A stretch of DNA of 47,857 nucleotides from Pedobacter panaciterrae (GTDB lineage: Bacteria > Bacteroidota > Bacteroidia > Sphingobacteriales > Sphingobacteriaceae), in contig NZ_LGEL01000048.1 of assembly GCF_001636695.1 (NCBI RefSeq), positions 1-47,857 on the forward strand, in the 5' to 3' direction. The translations under genes were made by a program, and so were the position numbers. Shown here in pieces: positions 18,098 to 27,117 of this stretch (position 1 is the first letter of the stretch; each line of letters starts with the position of its first letter). The notes under the pieces are model-generated. The model did not search any database. It saw only the letters and a program-made list of their open reading frames with translations, and was not told where the DNA came from.

Positions 18098-19141
18098 TTA
18101 TATCACCAGTTTTTTCTTGTCCTTAACTAAAATATACAGAAATAATGGGGTGCCCATTAATGCAGTTATTACACCAATAGGAAGTTCTATAGGAGCAATG
18201 ATAATACGGCAAATCATATCAGATATGGTAAGCATTAAAGCACCAAATAAGGCTGAGGCCGGTAAGACGTGTTTATTGTCAACTCCAATGATTAATCGTA
18301 TAGTGTGGGGAACAAGCAGACCGACAAAGCCAATGATTCCCGATACCGCTACAGCTGCACCCACGGCCATAGTTGCCAGTATGACCACATTTCTTTTTAC
18401 TACATTAACCTTAAGTCCGAGTTGAGCAGCCTGTATTTCGCCGAGAGAGAAAGCATTTAATGCCTTTCCCATATGTGGAAGTAATAACAGTGGTATTAAG
18501 ACAAAAGGAAACAAAGAAATTACAGTTTCCCAGGTTGCTCCGGCTAAACTTCCGAGCATCCAAAAGGTGATATTACGTAATTGCTGATCATCGGCGGCGT
18601 AGGTAATGAGTCCTGTTAATGCGCCTGCCAGCGCATTTATTGCAATTCCAGCCAGCAGCATTGTAGCAACATTAGATTTACCGTCAGTTCTGGAGATCTG
18701 ATATACAATGAAAGCTGCAAATCCAGCACCTGCAAATGCACCGAAGGCCATGATGTAATACCCAAGGATATTGCTTAATCCGGCAAGGAGGGTTGCTTCG
18801 AGTACAATAATGATAACTGCCATTAAAGAAGCGCCTGCCGAAATCCCAATAAGTCCCGGTTCTGCCAAAGGGTTCCTGAAAATACCTTGAACAGCTGTGC
18901 CTGAAATACCTAATGCGGCACCTACCAGTACGCCCAGTATTACACGCGGTATCCGTACAATATTCAATACCCCTTCATGCTGTATGGATACGGGTATTTC
19001 GCTAAAAAATCCGATCTTTTTTCCTAAAATTACGATAACCTCTTTCAAAGGAATTTGTACCGCACCGAGGCCCATGGAAAGCCCTGCGCTAATGAATAAT
19101 GCCAGAATAAGCAAAATGTATAAACCTGTTTTCTTATTCAC
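18098..19141 (-). CDS. hmuU: Haem ABC transporter permease (FecCD family)
   Basis: This is a 347-residue inner-membrane permease of the FecCD/BtuC family with about ten membrane helices. It carries RIPRVILGVLVGAALGISGT (residues about 63-82), GISAGASLMAV and the C-terminal GFVGLLVPHTIRLIIG loop that docks the ATPase. It forms the translocation channel for haem crossing the inner membrane. The gaps to hmuT (3 bp) and hmuV (1 bp) show translational coupling. Confidence 0.91.
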   Translation of the reverse strand: MNKKTGLYILLILALFISAGLSMGLGAVQIPLKEVIVILGKKIGFFSEIPVSIQHEGVLNIVRIPRVILGVLVGAALGISGTAVQGIFRNPLAEPGLIGISAGASLMAVIIIVLEATLLAGLSNILGYYIMAFGAFAGAGFAAFIVYQISRTDGKSNVATMLLAGIAINALAGALTGLITYAADDQQLRNITFWMLGSLAGATWETVISLFPFVLIPLLLLPHMGKALNAFSLGEIQAAQLGLKVNVVKRNVVILATMAVGAAVAVSGIIGFVGLLVPHTIRLIIGVDNKHVLPASALFGALMLTISDMICRIIIAPIELPIGVITALMGTPLFLYILVKDKKKLVI

Positions 19142-19144
19142 TAC

Positions 19145-19975
19145 TTACCAATTAGCATTTAATTGTGTGATTGCCTGGGCCAGACGCACAGAAAAATTTA
19201 TTAGTAATTCGCCATCCATCTGTACTATTTTCTTGTTTTTTCCTGCAGTTGTTAGAGAAACGCCAGGCATTTTAAGAATGCTGTTAATGCCACCAAGACT
19301 TTTGTAGCCGAAATCAAACATCAGTATTACATCTGGATTCGCATTTACTAAAGATTCTGTAGTGTATGGTTTGAATTTCGAAAAACCCTGCGCTGCATTT
19401 TTACCGCCTGCAAGTTTAATAATCGCATCCAGATTGGTGTCTTTCCCAGCTACCATCATGGTACCAGCACCTCTGGCATATAAAAAAAGTACTTTAGGAG
19501 ATTTTGGGTTTTTCTTTACACTCTCAAGTGCCTTGTTTACACTTAGTGTGGTTTGCTTAACTAGTTCTTCACCCTTGGCAGTGTTATCCAATGCGGCAGC
19601 AACTTGTCTGATAAAGGCAATGGCACCTTTTGGAGAAAATTCTTGTTTTACGATAACTACCCTGATACCCGCCGATTTTAACTGAAATGCTATGGCATTG
19701 GATAATGCACCTTCAGGTGCTAGAACAAGATCGGGAGAGAAGGAAATTACACCCTCTGCCGATATACTTCTGTTCTGGCTTACTTTTTCAATTTTATTGA
19801 TGTAAGCAGGGTAGGTACTGGTTACATCTACTGCAACAATCTGTGGGCCGTAACCTAATGCATCTACAGTTTCGGTAAGTGCTCCACTCAGGGTAATAAT
19901 ACGTTTTGGCGTATCAGCAAATGAAGTATTATAACTAAGAAGAAGTGTGATAACAATATAGAAAGATCTGATCAT
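19145..19975 (-). CDS. hmuT: Periplasmic haem-binding protein
   Basis: The product is a class III substrate-binding protein that hands haem to HmuUV. I place the start at 19975, which gives a signal peptide (MIRSFYIVITLLLSYNTSFA) and a 276-residue protein of normal size. The same frame is open up to 20200, but that 75-residue lysine- and asparagine-rich extension would bury the signal peptide and is rejected. RIITLSGALTETVDALGYGP and the SFSPDLVLAPEGALS and NPDVILMFDFGY segments fit the TroA-like fold. It faces the receptor gene across a 350-bp control region. Confidence 0.9.
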   Translation of the reverse strand: MIRSFYIVITLLLSYNTSFADTPKRIITLSGALTETVDALGYGPQIVAVDVTSTYPAYINKIEKVSQNRSISAEGVISFSPDLVLAPEGALSNAIAFQLKSAGIRVVIVKQEFSPKGAIAFIRQVAAALDNTAKGEELVKQTTLSVNKALESVKKNPKSPKVLFLYARGAGTMMVAGKDTNLDAIIKLAGGKNAAQGFSKFKPYTTESLVNANPDVILMFDFGYKSLGGINSILKMPGVSLTTAGKNKKIVQMDGELLINFSVRLAQAITQLNANW

Positions 19976-20014
19976 TTTAATGTTTATGTATTTGTTTTCT
20001 TCAGCAAAGGACGA

Positions 20015-20039
20015 CTTAATTAAAATCATTCCAAATAAT
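20015..20039. promoter_or_regulatory. AT-rich palindrome upstream of hmuT, candidate iron/haem operator
   Basis: The two 12-base halves around C20027 match at 8 of 12 positions when folded. The right half, ATTCCAAATAAT, closely resembles the right half of the palindrome at 27878-27902 (ATTCTAAATAAT), and the AAAATCATTC core is shared. It sits 40 bp upstream of the hmuT start. I propose it as a binding site for a Fur- or DtxR-type iron regulator encoded elsewhere. Confidence 0.4.
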
Positions 20040-20198
20040 TTAGTTGGCGTTAACGGTAATGGTATATATTTTTTTTCGCCTGTTTTGTTTTGATGTTTAG
20101 TGATGTTTGTTGGTGTTAATTTGTTGTTTTTTAGTCTTTTATGTTTGTTTTTGAAAAGGTGTTCCATTAGTCTTTTTTCGCTGTTTTCATTGAAAATC

Positions 20199-20259
20199 AT
20201 CCTGAATCCGTAAAAACAATCCCGAAATGGTTAAAAATAATCCTCTTTGCGTTGCTTTA
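20199..20259 (+). promoter_or_regulatory. Tandem repeats, candidate AraC-family operator of the haem receptor operon
   Basis: Units start at 20199 (ATCCTGAATCCGTAAAA), 20219 (ATCCCGAAATGGTTAAAA) and, more weakly, 20240 (ATCCTCTTTGCGTT), at spacings of 20 and 21 bp, about two helical turns. The 13-mer ATCCCGAAATGGT recurs exactly at 27820 before another HmuY-type gene, again as a 20-bp repeat. Direct repeats about two turns apart suit an AraC-type activator, and such a gene lies in this locus at 26070. The site is upstream of the -7 box at 20277. Confidence 0.55.
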
Positions 20260-20276
20260 TTTCTGACAAATGTAAG

Positions 20277-20312
20277 CATATTTGTCGTCTTATTTAGACT
20301 GATTAAAAATAA
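20277..20312 (+). promoter_or_regulatory. Promoter -7 box and overlapping palindrome of the haem receptor operon
   Basis: CATATTTG (20277-20284) is a 7/8 match to TAnnTTTG and is identical to the box before the gene at 27911. No good -33 element is present, as expected for an activator-dependent promoter. A 23-bp imperfect palindrome, TTATTTAGACT, G, ATTAAAAATAA (20290-20312), covers the expected transcription start, a position suited to a repressor. The receptor ATG follows at 20326. Confidence 0.5.
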
Positions 20313-20325
20313 CTAATTACCGTTC

Positions 20326-22698
20326 ATGTATCGATTCCGTTTCGTTAAAAGGTGTTTGATTTTCTTGTTTACCCTGTTCAGTTTGCCCGCATTTAATATG
20401 GATAAATTGGGTAGTCTGGAAGGTGTGGTCACTGATGAGAACGGAAAGTTACTTCAGGGTATTTCGATAACACTTGAACCCGATCACAAAAAAGCACTTA
20501 GCGATTCGAAAGGAAGATTTAGGATTACCGGACTTTACGAGGGTACTTATGGATTGAAAGTTTCGGCAGTAGGATTTGAAACTCAGGCAAAAGAAATAGA
20601 AATAAAAACAGGGAAGGTTAGCATAATTTCTATTCAGCTTACGCCTGGAAATAAGGAATTGAATGAGGTTAACGTAAAGGGTATACACAGCAATCCGGAT
20701 AATTTTATTGACATGACCCGTACTGCCATGCCGAGTAAAGTAATTACACGGCAGGAAATTGAAATGATGGGCAGCAGGAGGCTGGACGAGGTGCTGAAGG
20801 AGCAGACCGGGCTTGCCATTGTAAATGATATTGGATCCGGAAATCGGGCTGTTGGGCTTCAAATGCAGGGTTTCGACAGTGGATATACTATGATCATGAT
20901 AGATGGACAACCTATGGTGGGGCGAAACAATGGCAATTTTGATCTTTCCAGAATTACGGTATCTAACATTGAACGGATAGAAATCATTAAGGGAGCATCA
21001 TCTTGCTTGTTTGGCAGTGAAGCATTGGCTGGTGTTGTAAATATAGTAACACGTAAAAACATAAGTCAGCCTCAGGGGCTGGCTGCATTGAGGTACGGGA
21101 GTTTTAATATGGTGGATGCGACTTTAGAAGGCGAAACTCCTTTTGCAGGGAAAAAAGGATCTGCTTATTTATCTGGAAACTATTACCGTACGGATGGGTT
21201 TAATTCAAACCCCTATCTATCTGACGGAAAAACTGCTCCTCCCTTTAATAGCTACGCTTTTCAGGGAAGGGGCAGGTATTTGCTCAATGACATCAGTACA
21301 TTGAGTTTTAATGGCCGATTCGTAACCAGGCACTCTGAAAATAAGATTGCTTATCAGAATCTTAATCCAAGTATGGATGTGCTGGATGAGTATGATCTTA
21401 ACGGCTCCTTGGCATTAAACAATAATTTCAGAAATGGCCTGAAACTAAAATCGCAATATTATCTGACCAGGTATCAGAACGAACAGTCTGTTACTGATCT
21501 GGAAAGCGGTTTCGTTATGCCGGGTAGCGATTTTAAGCAGTATCTGCATCGCTTTGAAATGCAGGTGTCTAAAAATATAGCATCGTCCGTTGAACTAACT
21601 GGTGGTGCAGGAGGAGCCTATGAATTGCTGGATAACACATCTTACAGGGGTAACAAAAGCATGGCCAATTACTTTGTATATGGTCAGTTTGACTGGCAGG
21701 CTGCCGATAAGCTTTCATTTACCGGAGGTGGCCGATTTGATTATCATGATAAATACGGAGCTAAATTAAATCCAAGCCTTGGATTACGTTATAATGCACT
21801 GAAAAATTTAACATTCAGGGCTGCGGTTGGAACCGGATTTAAGACCCCGAACTTTCAGCAACTCTATATGGTTTTTATCAATGTACAGACTGGATATTCC
21901 GTGTTTGGAGCAGAGGAATTCTGGCGGGAAATCCAGATTCTTCAGGAAGCAGGGCAGATCATGAGTATTTTTCCAAGTGCCAAGCGTATTGGTAACCTGA
22001 AACCGGAACGCTCTGTGTCTTATAGTGGAGGGTTTGCCTATAAACCTTTCAGCATGTTGGATATTGATATGAATGTATTCTATAATGACATGAAGAATTT
22101 TATTAATTCTGAACAGGTGGCATTTAAAACAAGCGGTCAGCAGATTTATTCTTATATGAATATTGCCAAAGCATATACTACAGGGGCAGAAGTGGGGATT
22201 AATTATAAAGCTTCGAAATCAATTCAATTCTCGGCAGGCTATCAGCTACTGTATGCCGTGGATAAAGGTGTTGTTGACTCAATAAAGAACGGAACAGGTT
22301 TGTATGCAATGGTTTATGATACTGATGCGAATGAAACCCGCCGGTCAAGACGTAGCGATTACCTTGGTATGAACAACAGATCGAGGCATATGGCCAATAT
22401 AAAGATCAGTTATGCCCATGAACGAACTGGATTAACAGGCTCATTTCGTGTAAACTACAGAAGTAAGTATGGTTTTATGGAAGACAACAGGGCTAATAAT
22501 TTCCTGGATCCCTGGGACAAATTTGTAAAGAGCTTTTTTCTATTGAATCTGGCTGTTCAAAAAACAATGTATAACAAACATTTACAGTTGCAGATCACTG
22601 CAGATAACCTGATGAACTACCGTGATCAGCTGATGCCCGGACAGCAGGGAAGAGCCATATTGGGAGGGATCAGCTGGAGGTTTTTTAAGAATGAATAA
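20326..22698 (+). CDS. TonB-dependent haem receptor
   Basis: This outer-membrane receptor imports haem using TonB energy. It has a signal peptide (residues 1-24), a carboxypeptidase-regulatory-like domain (about 28-108, GVVTDENGKLLQGISITLEP onwards), and a plug domain (about 120-245, with MQGFDSGYTMIMIDGQPM, IERIEIIKGASSCLFGSEAL and GVVNIVT). A 22-strand-type barrel follows (about 250-790). At 790 residues it is a CirA/HmuR-like receptor and not a 1000-residue SusC. It heads the operon with HmuY 22 bp downstream and diverges from hmuTUV, which supports haem as the ligand. Confidence 0.9.
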   Translation: MYRFRFVKRCLIFLFTLFSLPAFNMDKLGSLEGVVTDENGKLLQGISITLEPDHKKALSDSKGRFRITGLYEGTYGLKVSAVGFETQAKEIEIKTGKVSIISIQLTPGNKELNEVNVKGIHSNPDNFIDMTRTAMPSKVITRQEIEMMGSRRLDEVLKEQTGLAIVNDIGSGNRAVGLQMQGFDSGYTMIMIDGQPMVGRNNGNFDLSRITVSNIERIEIIKGASSCLFGSEALAGVVNIVTRKNISQPQGLAALRYGSFNMVDATLEGETPFAGKKGSAYLSGNYYRTDGFNSNPYLSDGKTAPPFNSYAFQGRGRYLLNDISTLSFNGRFVTRHSENKIAYQNLNPSMDVLDEYDLNGSLALNNNFRNGLKLKSQYYLTRYQNEQSVTDLESGFVMPGSDFKQYLHRFEMQVSKNIASSVELTGGAGGAYELLDNTSYRGNKSMANYFVYGQFDWQAADKLSFTGGGRFDYHDKYGAKLNPSLGLRYNALKNLTFRAAVGTGFKTPNFQQLYMVFINVQTGYSVFGAEEFWREIQILQEAGQIMSIFPSAKRIGNLKPERSVSYSGGFAYKPFSMLDIDMNVFYNDMKNFINSEQVAFKTSGQQIYSYMNIAKAYTTGAEVGINYKASKSIQFSAGYQLLYAVDKGVVDSIKNGTGLYAMVYDTDANETRRSRRSDYLGMNNRSRHMANIKISYAHERTGLTGSFRVNYRSKYGFMEDNRANNFLDPWDKFVKSFFLLNLAVQKTMYNKHLQLQITADNLMNYRDQLMPGQQGRAILGGISWRFFKNE

Positions 22699-22719
22699 AC
22701 TATTGAAATATATCAAAGC

Positions 22720-23496
22720 ATGAATACACAATTTACTAAAACCAGTAGATGGATCATCCTTCTGCTATTGACAGGTACTTTTACGATGTCCTGTTCAAAA
22801 GATGAACGTATAGAATCAGAGCCGGAAATACCTGCTGAAACTGATTTTGTTCCTTACAACAAACTGCAAAGGGTAGAAAATTTTGCTGTAGAGACCGATG
22901 ACAAGAACCCTACCGAAACTAAGTCGGCCGCCTATTTTAGCCTGGAAACTAAAAAAGAAACACCAGCCAACTATGCTAAGACTGCCAGATGGGATATGGG
23001 TTTTAATGGATTATATAACAGTTTCATATCTGGAAATAATGGTACAGAAGGAAATAATTTAGGATACGGCGGAGCCGGTGTTGGTGGAATCATGATTGTT
23101 GAAAAACCATTCAATGAAGTAACTGATGTACCTACAGATGCAGAGTTTAATACTAAAGTAGGAGCTATAGGGACTGATGGAAATGGAGACTTTGGTCAGG
23201 GTACCGGCTGGTACCTGTATGATTTCGGCGGTAGCATTATTGGTGATGGCAGTTATGATAAAATGCATGTTGCCTATGCACTAAGTGAGCCTACGGCCTT
23301 GAAGAATGGCAAGCAGTTAAAAGCCAGGACGCTTATTGTAAGGACAGCAAAAGGAAATTATGCTAAAGTAAAAATGATCAGTTGCTATAAAGATGCCTTT
23401 ACACCCGATAAATGGTTCAGAACAACACCTCACATGTTTTTCACATTCGAATATGTGATTGTACCAAAAGGCAGTACCAAATTTGAAATCAAATAA
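22720..23496 (+). CDS. hmuY: HmuY-family haem-binding lipoprotein (paralogue 1)
   Basis: HmuY proteins are surface lipoproteins that take haem from host or environmental haemoproteins and pass it to the TonB receptor. The lipobox FTMSC gives Cys25. The family core is clear: YFSL (72-75), RWDMGF (90-95) with YNS, GYGGAGVGGIMIVEKPFNEV, GWYLYDF, and LIVRTAKGNYAKVKMISCYK. It starts 22 bp after the receptor, the classical hmuR-hmuY arrangement known from Porphyromonas, though the order is receptor first here. The axial haem ligands cannot be assigned by eye. Of the six paralogues in this locus, this one and those at 27118 and 27911 keep the core best. Confidence 0.87.
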   Translation: MNTQFTKTSRWIILLLLTGTFTMSCSKDERIESEPEIPAETDFVPYNKLQRVENFAVETDDKNPTETKSAAYFSLETKKETPANYAKTARWDMGFNGLYNSFISGNNGTEGNNLGYGGAGVGGIMIVEKPFNEVTDVPTDAEFNTKVGAIGTDGNGDFGQGTGWYLYDFGGSIIGDGSYDKMHVAYALSEPTALKNGKQLKARTLIVRTAKGNYAKVKMISCYKDAFTPDKWFRTTPHMFFTFEYVIVPKGSTKFEIK

Positions 23497-23510
23497 TATC
23501 TAAATCTCCA

Positions 23511-24476
23511 ATGAAATTAAAATTAATAATGTATACAGCAATGGTATTCATCGGTTTTACTTCGTGTAAAAAGACGATGGATTTGCCAGCCCAGTCCGAC
23601 AGTAAAATACTTGAATACAAAGTCCCGGTATCAGATGGTGTCATTAGTGGCGTTATTGACGAAACAGATAAAACGATAACAGTTTATGTTCCTTTCTATT
23701 ATCAACTGGATGTGATAGACCCGGAAATCAAACTGGCACAAGGAGCTAAGTTAAAGGAAGAAATACTTCCGGTAGAAGTATTGAATAATACAATGACCTA
23801 TACAGTGACAGGTGCAGACAAGAGTAGTTCAACCTACAAATTGATTATTAAGCTGCAACAGGTAACGCCTTTGGTAATTGATGAATTATCTTCTGAAACA
23901 ACTACTGCTTCACTTGGAATTGGATTTCAGATGGCTAGTTTTTATGGTAACTTTAATACCAATGATGCTAATAAAGTAAGGGTATTTCTGGTAGATGCTG
24001 CCGGTAAAGAAAGCGAGTTTTCTCATACTACAGGTTATGGAGCAGCGGCTGTAGCACCTTTTAATGGCGCAGATGGCAAAAAATCTTACAATATCAGCTA
24101 TATGGGGGTACCACAAACTGTATTGCCAGGTCTTTATAAGGTACGTGTGAAAGTGCTTTCTCTCACTGCTGAAATGAAATATCCTGTTCAGCTTGAGTAC
24201 ATCACTCCTCAGGTCGACTATGTAACGCCGACTGTGAAGCAAGGCGAAACATTTGCTATCAAAAGCAGTGGTCCCGTATTCACCAAGTTTGAATCATTCA
24301 GTATCATGGTGAATGGAGAAAAGGTAGAACTAGGCATTGAAAATCAGACCATCAACACCGCCAATGTACGTGTTCCTGCTACTGTTCCGCCGGGTGCATA
24401 TTCGCCATCTATCATTTTTGAGGGCTTTCCTAAATTAACTTATACTTTCTGGAACATTACTGTAATCGCTAAATAA
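23511..24476 (+). CDS. Surface lipoprotein with Ig-like (DUF5018/TIG-type) domains, copy 1
   Basis: The lipobox FTSC gives Cys19. A first beta domain (about residues 30-120) ends in TVTGADKSSSTYKLIIKLQ, the pattern of the Bacteroidota DUF5018-like Ig domain. Two further TIG/IPT-like beta-sandwich repeats follow (about 125-225 and 230-320; VDYVTPTVKQGETFAI, then RVPATVPPGAYSPSI). No catalytic motif is visible. It is in the receptor-HmuY-haem oxygenase operon (gaps of 14 and 2 bp), so it may bind a haem source at the cell surface. This is an inference from position only. Confidence 0.7.
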   Translation: MKLKLIMYTAMVFIGFTSCKKTMDLPAQSDSKILEYKVPVSDGVISGVIDETDKTITVYVPFYYQLDVIDPEIKLAQGAKLKEEILPVEVLNNTMTYTVTGADKSSSTYKLIIKLQQVTPLVIDELSSETTTASLGIGFQMASFYGNFNTNDANKVRVFLVDAAGKESEFSHTTGYGAAAVAPFNGADGKKSYNISYMGVPQTVLPGLYKVRVKVLSLTAEMKYPVQLEYITPQVDYVTPTVKQGETFAIKSSGPVFTKFESFSIMVNGEKVELGIENQTINTANVRVPATVPPGAYSPSIIFEGFPKLTYTFWNITVIAK

Positions 24477-24478
24477 TC

Positions 24479-25432
24479 ATGAAATTAAAATATCTATATC
24501 TTTTTATTATTCCACTCGTGTTATTTAACGCCTGTAAAAAGGAATATCCTAATTTACCCTATGCAGATATCCTTAGTTTTTCTGTTAAGGATGCCAATGG
24601 AGAAACACTAAAGGCCGCTGTTGAAAACGGACAGATTATTATATACTGGCCACCTGGACAGGCTGTTCCGACTACTGTTACTCCCCAATTTACGATTGCA
24701 GATAAAGCAACTGCATCACCTGCTACCGGTGCCGCGGTGCCGTTCTCGAACAATACCTCCTATACCATAACTGCTGAAAATGGTACCAAAGCCACTTTTA
24801 AACTCAAAATAGTTGTGAATACACCGATTCCATTATTAGGGGGTGTTTATGGTATACTCACTTTTAATGACAAGGTATTTATGACACCTGTGGATCAAAT
24901 CAGCATTACAGGTGATTATTTTGATGCTACACCAGGAAATACCAAAGTTGTATTGGTTAATGCCAATAATCAGGAGTCGGAAGCAAAAATAACAGCACTA
25001 AATGAGATCAGTATAAATGCATTACCTGAAGTGCCGGAAGGCAATTACAAAGCAATAAAAGTGGTAGTTAATGGAAAAAGCGTATCCTATGTTAGGAACT
25101 TCGCTATTGTTGCGAATACCAAACCGAATATTTCCGGTACTTTCTTTAAAGAGGCGATGACATTAAAACAAGGAGATCTTTTGACTATCAATGAAGGCGT
25201 AAATCTGCAAAACATTAACAAAGTAGAGATGTATAACAATACTACAAGAGCTTATGTAAGTGTAACCGTAAAAGAGGCCAAAATAGGTAGTATTACATTA
25301 AAAATACCAGAAGATTTTCCACTGGCCAGTTATATCAGGTTAAGGTATTGGTATCCTGGCAGTGAATATTATGATGAATCATTAGCTACAGTAAGTTTTA
25401 TAGCTTTACCTATAACCATCATAGCGCAGTAA
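24479..25432 (+). CDS. Surface lipoprotein with Ig-like (DUF5018/TIG-type) domains, copy 2
   Basis: This is a paralogue of the preceding gene: same start (MKLK), same lipid-anchor position (Cys19 in LFNAC) and same domain plan. The N-terminal Ig-like domain ends in TITAENGTKATFKLKIVVN, and two TIG-like domains follow (GVYGILTFNDKVFMTPVDQI, then NISGTFFKEAMTLKQGDLLT). The pair are probably a tandem duplication that has diverged a lot. The start codon follows the upstream stop by 2 bp, so translation is probably coupled. Function is unknown; an accessory role in haem capture is suggested by the operon. Confidence 0.7.
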   Translation: MKLKYLYLFIIPLVLFNACKKEYPNLPYADILSFSVKDANGETLKAAVENGQIIIYWPPGQAVPTTVTPQFTIADKATASPATGAAVPFSNNTSYTITAENGTKATFKLKIVVNTPIPLLGGVYGILTFNDKVFMTPVDQISITGDYFDATPGNTKVVLVNANNQESEAKITALNEISINALPEVPEGNYKAIKVVVNGKSVSYVRNFAIVANTKPNISGTFFKEAMTLKQGDLLTINEGVNLQNINKVEMYNNTTRAYVSVTVKEAKIGSITLKIPEDFPLASYIRLRYWYPGSEYYDESLATVSFIALPITIIAQ

Positions 25433-25461
25433 ACACATTTTACACCAATAAATAAAACACC

Positions 25462-26025
25462 ATGCTAAGCAATAAAATCAAGGAGGCTACAAAAGAAGGC
25501 CACCAGCAATTAGAGAAAAAAGTAATCTTAAAGCTAAAAGCAATAAGAAGTAATGCAGATTATGCAGATGTACTGAAACATTTCTATGCCTACTTCAAAG
25601 AAGTAGAAAAAGCAATACAACCTTATATCACAGCAGATATTTTACCCGATCATGCAGAACGCCGTAATTCATCTTATTTAAAAGCTGATATCGAGGAACT
25701 TGGCGGCAACATAAATAAACTGCCTGAAGTAACTGTTCCTAAAATTGGAAATACCCTGGAAGCACTTGGTGCTTTGTATGTTATGGAAGGCTCTATCATG
25801 GGAGGCCCCATCATTGTGCAGATGCTAGCAAAATATGGTGTAACAAAGGGAGTTTCCTTCTTTTCAGGATATGGAGAAGCCACAGGTCAGATGTGGGGGA
25901 AATTTGTAGCTGTATTGAATGAAAAAGCAGAAACTGAATCTGAACAAAAGGAAGCTATAAGAGCAGCAGACGAGACTTTCCTTCGCTTCGGTGATGTATT
26001 CGGCGAGATTTCAGTCGCTTCCTAA
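25462..26025 (+). CDS. Haem oxygenase (biliverdin-producing family)
   Basis: The cytoplasmic enzyme opens the haem ring, releasing iron, CO and a biliverdin-type product. The start LSNKIKEATKEGHQQLEKKV gives the proximal haem ligand His14, spaced as in haem oxygenases. The distal helix segment YVMEGSIMGGPIIVQML (about residues 111-127) has the glycine-rich kink over the haem. At 187 residues it is the usual bacterial size, closer to BphO/HemO than to IsdG. Its place as the fifth gene of the haem receptor operon supports the function: imported haem is broken down here for iron. Confidence 0.85.
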   Translation: MLSNKIKEATKEGHQQLEKKVILKLKAIRSNADYADVLKHFYAYFKEVEKAIQPYITADILPDHAERRNSSYLKADIEELGGNINKLPEVTVPKIGNTLEALGALYVMEGSIMGGPIIVQMLAKYGVTKGVSFFSGYGEATGQMWGKFVAVLNEKAETESEQKEAIRAADETFLRFGDVFGEISVAS

Positions 26026-26069
26026 TCAGAAGTAAATAATCATCCTTATGAAAAAAACTAAACAAGCTG

Positions 26070-27089
26070 ATGAAGATTAAGTCAAAAATAGAAGGGTCGG
26101 ATGACTGGCTGTTCATTGAAGAGATTCCCGAACTCTACTCTCCGAATACACCACTTTCGGAGAAGAATGTCAATATTAAGAGTCTGCCTGCGCAGAAGCT
26201 GGTTAATTACCAGCTTAGCGCAGGCGGGCTTTTTCTGGTTCATTCTACCATGCAGTTTTCTGAACATGTAAAGGTCCTTTCCGAAATTGAAGGGGAGGCC
26301 ATTACCTCTCAGTTCATTTTTTATGGTACTCATCCGTCTAATGAAAAAACAGCAGACAAAGAGGGAAGGAGAACAGGAAGCCGACATAATATCCGGTACA
26401 TTCCTTCTATAAAGGGCAAATATCCGATGATGCCCGACATAGAATACAAGTATTTTTTGCTGGTGCTCTCAAGAGAGTATTATTTTCACCTGATTGATCA
26501 GCATTCTTTGCTCCACAGCAATTTTGTAAGAGAGATATTAAAAGGAAGGTATACCTCTTATGCTGCCAAGGATTTACCTGTAACTACTGAAATGAAAAGG
26601 GTGATTAATGACATCTGTGAGTGTAAAAGAAACGGGGAACTTAAAAGACTTCATACAGAATCCAAGATTCTGGAATTGCTGATGCTTCAGCTTGAGCAGA
26701 TGCAATCTGGTATGGCCGAGGTTGACAAGTATATGATCAAACAAGATGATCTTAAAAAGATTGAACACGCCAGAGATATACTTGACGCTGAATATACTTA
26801 TCCACCAACAATTATTGAATTAGCGAAACAGATTGCGCTAAATGAATTTAAGCTGAAGCGGGGCTTTAAAGAATACTTTGGCACTACCATTTATGGTTAT
26901 GTAACGCGGTTAAGAATGGAAGAGGCCAGAAGGCTGATTCTGGACGAAAAGAAAAGTATAGGTCAGGTTGCTACTGCGGTAGGTTTTAACCACCAAAGTC
27001 ACCTTACTGATGCTTTTAAGCGCTACTTCGGCATTTTACCTAGTGAAATCAAATCTGATGAAGAGCAGCCGCTGGGGCTAAATAAATAA
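26070..27089 (+). CDS. AraC-family (PchR-like) transcriptional regulator
   Basis: This is a 339-residue regulator. The C-terminal double helix-turn-helix covers about residues 240-335, with TIIELAKQIALNEFKLKRGF in the first half and SIGQVATAVGFNHQSHLTDAF then KRYFGILPSE in the second. The N-terminal 200 residues form an effector domain with no recognised motif and lack a signal peptide. PchR-like AraC proteins activate iron-uptake genes when they bind a siderophore or haem-related ligand. Lying inside the haem island, it is the best candidate to bind the 20-bp ATCC repeats at 20199 and 27800. A 10-codon reading frame at 26048 overlaps its start. Confidence 0.85.
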   Translation: MKIKSKIEGSDDWLFIEEIPELYSPNTPLSEKNVNIKSLPAQKLVNYQLSAGGLFLVHSTMQFSEHVKVLSEIEGEAITSQFIFYGTHPSNEKTADKEGRRTGSRHNIRYIPSIKGKYPMMPDIEYKYFLLVLSREYYFHLIDQHSLLHSNFVREILKGRYTSYAAKDLPVTTEMKRVINDICECKRNGELKRLHTESKILELLMLQLEQMQSGMAEVDKYMIKQDDLKKIEHARDILDAEYTYPPTIIELAKQIALNEFKLKRGFKEYFGTTIYGYVTRLRMEEARRLILDEKKSIGQVATAVGFNHQSHLTDAFKRYFGILPSEIKSDEEQPLGLNK

Positions 27090-27117
27090 CTATTTGAAAA
27101 CTATTAATATTAAACCT

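Noticed and set aside
19976-20200. 75-codon N-terminal extension of hmuT
   Set aside because: It is a low-complexity lysine/asparagine-rich stretch in front of a clear signal peptide and overlaps the regulatory palindrome. The gene starts at 19975.
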